From the NCBI RefSeq assembly GCF_020621385.1, contig NZ_JAESVA010000010.1:104625-168624 (forward strand): a stretch of 64,000 nucleotides of DNA. Reading direction: 5' to 3'. This DNA is from Acidisoma cellulosilyticum (lineage in GTDB: Bacteria; Pseudomonadota; Alphaproteobacteria; Acetobacterales; Acetobacteraceae). The notes beneath the pieces are model-generated. The model was not told the DNA's origin. It did not search any database and saw nothing but the letters and a program-made list of their open reading frames with translations. Numbering within the stretch: the stretch's first letter is position 1; every line of letters starts with the position of its first letter. Made by a program: the position numbers and the translations under genes. Shown here one piece after another: positions 60,913-64,000 of the stretch.

Positions 60913-61110
60913 ATGCGCACAACCATAGCTCTCGATGACGATCTCGTCGCGAAAGCCCAAGCCTACACGGGCTTGACCGAAAAATCGTCGTTGATCAGAG
61001 AGGCGCTCAAGGCCCTGATCGAGCGGGAAAGCGCCTCTCGCTTAGCGCGGCTTGGTGGCACTGAGCCCGCGCTCGCCGCGGTTCCACGCCGGCAAACCGA
61101 TCCTGCATGA
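60913..61110 (+). CDS. vapB: VapB-type antitoxin
   Basis: 65 residues: MRTTIALDDDLVAKAQAYTG, LTEKSSLIREALKALIERES and a basic flexible end. It has the ribbon-helix-helix-like N-terminus of VapB (DUF2191) antitoxins. It binds its toxin and the operon promoter. TGGAGG precedes ATG 60913, and the stop overlaps vapC by ATGA. It probably stabilises the element in the population. Confidence 0.9.
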   Translation: MRTTIALDDDLVAKAQAYTGLTEKSSLIREALKALIERESASRLARLGGTEPALAAVPRRQTDPA

Positions 61111-61478
61111 TCCTGGTTGATAGCTCAGTCTGGATCGACCACCTCAGTCTCAATGATCCTGCTCTTTCCGAACTCCTGGGAAGGCGACAGGTGTTGGCCC
61201 ACCCTTTCGTGATCGGCGAACTGTCGCTTGGCAATCTCAGGCAACGGGAGGCTGTTTTGGGAGCGCTCCGGGGGTTGCCGCGATCATTGGCCGCTACTGA
61301 TGAGGAGGTCCAAGCATTCGTAGACCGGCACATGCTCTTCGGGATCGGGATCGGCTATGTCGATGCGCACCTACTGGCGGGAACCTCCCTCAACGCGGGC
61401 GCGCTGCTTTGGACGCGCGACAAGAGATTGAGGATCGCGGCGTCCCGCCTGGGTCTGGACGCCAATATAGACCATTGA
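61107..61478 (+). CDS. vapC: VapC toxin, PIN-domain ribonuclease
   Basis: 123 residues of the PIN fold. The conserved acids are visible: Asp5 in MILVDSSVWIDH, Glu38 region in FVIGELSLGNL, an Asp in YVDAHLLAGTS and an Asp in LLWTRDKRLRIAASRLGL. VapC toxins cleave tRNA or rRNA when the antitoxin is degraded. All expected acids are present, so the toxin looks active. It is translated with vapB (ATGA overlap). Confidence 0.94.
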   Translation: MILVDSSVWIDHLSLNDPALSELLGRRQVLAHPFVIGELSLGNLRQREAVLGALRGLPRSLAATDEEVQAFVDRHMLFGIGIGYVDAHLLAGTSLNAGALLWTRDKRLRIAASRLGLDANIDH

Positions 61479-61567
61479 GCAGGTCTTGGCAGAGCCGTCC
61501 ATTTCGCTATGAGGTTTTCGGGAACGCCTAGTGCTCTCTCAAGATGAGTCAGGAAATGAGGAAGTTG

Positions 61568-62275
61568 ATGAGAGCTGCCGTTGCAATACTCCTGAGTTTG
61601 GCCCTGGCCAAACCCGCGTTTGCCGACATCACAGCAAAATATGCACCGCCAAATTCAGCGGCCACAGTCAGATTGGAGATTGCCTCGAATGGTGATGTTA
61701 GGGGGGATTTGTATGGCAAGACTGCCAAGCAGAGTTCGGCCTTCATCATCCGAAACGGGCAATATTATTTCCTCGACACTGGCCCATCCGGAATCGGCGT
61801 GATTCGTGCCGAAGATATGAACCGCCTTTTGCTTGAGAAAATCGATCCGGCGACCAGGGCGCAGGAGCAACAGGCGGATAATGTGCTGAGCTTTCCAGAA
61901 AAGGGCTTAGCGACCGTCAACGGACGAACCGGAGCCGCTTTTGACATGCAAGTGGGCTCTGGTGATCTTCTGTCACCGGAGTCATGGGCGGTCATGAGCA
62001 GCGATCCAACGCTTGCACCAATTGGTGCGGCGATGGTTCGCGTTTTCAAGCTGTCGATGACAAACGTCGCGATGGTGAATGGACAACAGACCTTCAGGAA
62101 CATGCTCAGCGTTCTCAAACGTGGTTCGCCGCTCAGCGCCGTGCTGTTTTTTGGAAGCGCGCAGCTACAATCAGTCGATTTCAAAGCGATACCTGCGACT
62201 GAGTTTGCCCTGCCAGCTAAACCAGATACGTTCGAGGCAGCCCGCAATCGACTGTCCTCGGAAGGCAAACTTTAA
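61568..62275 (+). CDS. Exported protein of unknown function
   Basis: 235 residues from ATG 61568 (preceded by GAGGAAG; ATG 61544 is an alternative start). The signal peptide is MRAAVAILLSLALAKPAFAD. The mature part is mostly beta: ATVRLEIASNGDVRGDLYGK, SSAFIIRNGQYYFLDTGPSG. No Cys or known motif is visible. It is monocistronic, with lower GC in some codons. No family is recognised. A periplasmic or cell-envelope role is likely. Confidence 0.7.
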   Translation: MRAAVAILLSLALAKPAFADITAKYAPPNSAATVRLEIASNGDVRGDLYGKTAKQSSAFIIRNGQYYFLDTGPSGIGVIRAEDMNRLLLEKIDPATRAQEQQADNVLSFPEKGLATVNGRTGAAFDMQVGSGDLLSPESWAVMSSDPTLAPIGAAMVRVFKLSMTNVAMVNGQQTFRNMLSVLKRGSPLSAVLFFGSAQLQSVDFKAIPATEFALPAKPDTFEAARNRLSSEGKL

Positions 62276-62358
62276 CGATTCACGAGGCAACTAGGCCTGA
62301 AGACTTTCTTCGCCCACTGCGATCTGGCAAAATTTGCGAGGCTCTGATCGGCTCAACC

Positions 62359-62913
62359 ATGGCACAAAACCCAACGCTTGAAGCAGCCCTTAAAACCTCG
62401 TCTCGCCCGCTCCGCTTCGACATGGGCGCCTTCCATGCAGCACTCGATGCAGCGCGGCAATCCAGGGGATTGAGCTGGGCCGATTTAGCGGTGGAGATCA
62501 ATCGACCCTTTGAAGGTACGGATTCCATCCCAATCCATCACGCGACCCTGCGCGAGATGAAGGCAAAACGGTCCGTGACCAGCGCTGTGGTGCTACAGGC
62601 GCTTGCCTGGTTGGGCCGGACGCCGGAGAGCTTTCTGACCGGCCCCGTAATATTCCCTGAGACGCCCCTGCCGGAGTCAGGTCCTGGCCAAGTGCTGCGC
62701 TTCGACACCCAGGCGCTGCACACCGCCTTGGAAGTGCAGCGCCATGCCCGAGGGCTTAGCTGGGCACAATTGTCGGCCGAGCTGCCCGGCTTCACCACAT
62801 CCATGCTAACCAATCTTGCTACAGGGCCGCTGATCGGCTTCCCGCGCGTCATGTTGCTCCTTGTATGGCTCGGGCAGCCCGCGGCGCATTTCGTCCGAGC
62901 GCGGCCGCGCTGA
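62359..62913 (+). CDS. Protein with two tandem HTH-like domains
   Basis: 184 residues consisting of two similar halves. Half one is LRFDMGAFHAALDAARQSRG, LSWADLAVEINRPF, VVLQALAWLGRTPESFL. Half two is LRFDTQALHTALEVQRHARG, LSWAQLSAELPGF, VMLLLVWLGQPAAHFV. Each half looks like an XRE-type helix-turn-helix, so the gene arose by internal duplication. The GC content and codon use are like the neighbours. It may bind DNA as a monomer with two reading heads. No target is known. Confidence 0.7.
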   Translation: MAQNPTLEAALKTSSRPLRFDMGAFHAALDAARQSRGLSWADLAVEINRPFEGTDSIPIHHATLREMKAKRSVTSAVVLQALAWLGRTPESFLTGPVIFPETPLPESGPGQVLRFDTQALHTALEVQRHARGLSWAQLSAELPGFTTSMLTNLATGPLIGFPRVMLLLVWLGQPAAHFVRARPR

Positions 62914-63000
62914 GGAATGGGCCGTCATGCCATCAGCGGCTTGGTCGTCCTGGAGCCGGGGTTTCCCGCAGGATGACATTCGCTTCATCTAGCCGTCGCG

Positions 63001-63321
63001 TCACAGATCCGCCGCCTTCAGGACGGAAACCCAGTCCTGCCGGCCGCCTAGCAGGCGCAAGATGGCGATGTAGCCCGCCGCGATCGTGTAAATGATCAGG
63101 TGGCTCTCATGCACATGAATACGCACGGGGGGCGTAAACTCGCTGCGCTCCCGCGCCAGCGTCGGCATGGCCGCGATCATTTCAAAGACCCGCTCCAGTT
63201 CATCGATGTAGCGATCGGCCTGCTCGATCGACCAGGTTTCGGCGGAGAACCTCCAGATGTCATCGAGATCGTCGAGCGCACGCGGCGCGAGGCGATAGGG
63301 TCCGGCATCACCGGACGACAT
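63001..63321 (-). CDS. parE: ParE-type toxin (RelE/ParE superfamily)
   Basis: 106 residues with the ParE pattern: YRLAPRALDDLDDIWRFSAE, TWSIEQADRYIDELERVFEM, IAAMPTLARERSEF and HVHESHLIIYTIAAGYIAIL, ending with RLLGGRQDW. ParE toxins inhibit DNA gyrase. The start overlaps the parD end by 14 bases. With VapBC this gives the element a second addiction module. Confidence 0.92.
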   Translation of the reverse strand: MSSGDAGPYRLAPRALDDLDDIWRFSAETWSIEQADRYIDELERVFEMIAAMPTLARERSEFTPPVRIHVHESHLIIYTIAAGYIAILRLLGGRQDWVSVLKAADL

Positions 63322-63553
63322 GACGCTCCCGCATTCGGAGCTTGAATGCGGCAGAATCGAAAGGGAGCGGGGCGCCGCTTTCCAAACCCTCTGTGACGGC
63401 CGCTTGCAGGGCGGCGATCGCGTCCTTCCGCTGTTGATCCTTGCGGATCAGGTCGCGAATGTAATCGCTCGCGTTGCCATAGAGTCCGCCTTCGGCCTGG
63501 CGCTCGACCCAAGCCTTCATGACCTCGGGCAGCGATACGTTCATCGTCGCCAT
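63308..63553 (-). CDS. parD: ParD-type antitoxin
   Basis: 81 residues beginning MATMNVSLPEVMKAWVERQA, with EGGLYGNASDYIRDLIRKDQ as the ribbon-helix-helix core and an acidic to basic end. It is typical of ParD (CopG-like), which binds ParE and the promoter. ATG 63553 has AGGAG at 7-base spacing; an in-frame ATG 18 bases upstream is poorer. Confidence 0.92.
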   Translation of the reverse strand: MATMNVSLPEVMKAWVERQAEGGLYGNASDYIRDLIRKDQQRKDAIAALQAAVTEGLESGAPLPFDSAAFKLRMRERHVVR

Positions 63554-63753
63554 CAGGATTCTCCTTCTCAAGGGACCCTATCATCGATTGGCACGAATTG
63601 TCAAACAAAATGACAAAGATTGCCATCAACGGCCCATCGAGCCGAGGGTTGTGATGACGCTTTTGAGAAAGCTGGAGATCACAAGGCGCAGGGCTTGCTC
63701 CTGGGAAAGTGGAAGCTCCGTTTTGTCTGTCGTATTCGTGTGCGAACCGCGTC

Positions 63754-64000
63754 CTACTCGGCCTCCGCAAGATATTTCAGCAAGCCGAGATATCTGTCCG
63801 CCAGCCCGGCGCCTTCCAGAACAGCCTTTTCGAGCTGGTGAGCGGAAAACCCCTCATCCCGGGCGAACGAACTGCGACCGAGGATCTGCACCTTGTTCCA
63901 CCAGACCTCGATGCCCTTCAGGGCGTAGCAGAGACCCTGGACATCGAGTGAGGTGTTCTCGGCCAGCATTTCCGCGGGACCGGTGCGCCGGATGTGCGGC
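63754..64000 (-). CDS. C-terminal part of a gene running off the right edge
   Basis: The minus-strand frame stays open to the window edge and reads, after the edge, PHIRRTGPAEMLAENTSLDV then QGLCYALKGIEVWWNKVQIL, ending with LLKYLAEAE. Good codon bias supports it. It may be longer than the visible 81 residues; an internal ATG at 63969 is possible but not needed. The family is not recognised. The gap 63572-63753 holds the parD promoter. Confidence 0.55.
   Translation of the reverse strand, partial: PHIRRTGPAEMLAENTSLDVQGLCYALKGIEVWWNKVQILGRSSFARDEGFSAHQLEKAVLEGAGLADRYLGLLKYLAEAE

Overview
The window looks like a mobile element (conjugative plasmid or integrative element) from a GC-rich alphaproteobacterium. 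The evidence is the high-GC codon use, a GcrA-like regulator, and an I-type (Dot/Icm-like, MPF_I) conjugation system joined to a MOBF relaxase. An acetic-acid or acidophilic group (Acetobacteraceae) or a sphingomonad is plausible, but the sequence does not decide it. I saw no rRNA, tRNA, CRISPR array, replication or partition gene, or integrase, so plasmid versus integrated element stays open.

Region 1 (1-22.1 kb) is an accessory region worn by insertion sequences. It holds an NTF2-like protein, a large winged-helix/NTPase/TPR regulator, a secreted alpha/beta hydrolase, DUF4126 and DUF1348 proteins, an MGT-type glycosyltransferase, and a LysR-controlled metabolic run (aldehyde dehydrogenase, carboxymuconolactone-decarboxylase-like protein, class II fumarase, truncated cupin, ThrE-like exporter, DUF1275 membrane protein), followed by Dps on the opposite strand. 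A complete IS3-family copy (8902-10167, 4-bp target duplication ATAC) splits a small membrane-protein gene that can be rebuilt in frame. A complete IS66-family copy (12233-14714, 8-bp duplication GTTGCGAC) splits a relic related to the gene tail at 1-130. Remnants of two ISL3 transposases and of another IS66 transposase are also present.

Region 2 (22.3-60.8 kb) is the transfer region. It encodes homologues of DotA/TraY, DotB/TraJ, DotC/TraI, DotD/TraH, DotG/TraO, DotH/TraN, DotI/TraM, DotL/TrbC, DotM/TrbA, DotN/TraT, DotO/TraU, IcmT/TraK and IcmD/TraR, plus TraP/TraQ-like proteins. Accessory genes include a DsbC-like protein, a lytic transglycosylase, a secreted nuclease, a site-2 protease and several unrecognised envelope proteins on the minus strand (28.4-35.7 kb). 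The layout is: plus-strand envelope genes (25.0-27.1 kb), a minus-strand block ending with traY, regulators (35.9-37.6 kb), the traM-to-traU run, a traH-I-J-K run, the trbA/trbC coupling genes, and the relaxase operon. DotC, DotD, DotG and DotH should form the envelope-spanning core, DotB/DotO/DotL the energy and coupling module, and the relaxase the DNA-processing step.

The most striking observation is a repeated leader. The 9-mer CCGTTCGCA (one copy CCATTCGCA) occurs 45-73 bases before the start codon of eleven genes or operons of the transfer region, always in the same orientation relative to the gene. It is usually followed by a hairpin that pairs with or lies next to the Shine-Dalgarno sequence. 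This looks like an element-wide regulon, possibly post-transcriptional, that I do not recognise.

Region 3 (60.9-64 kb) holds maintenance and unknown genes: VapBC, an exported protein, a protein with a duplicated HTH-like domain, ParDE, and a gene that runs off the end.
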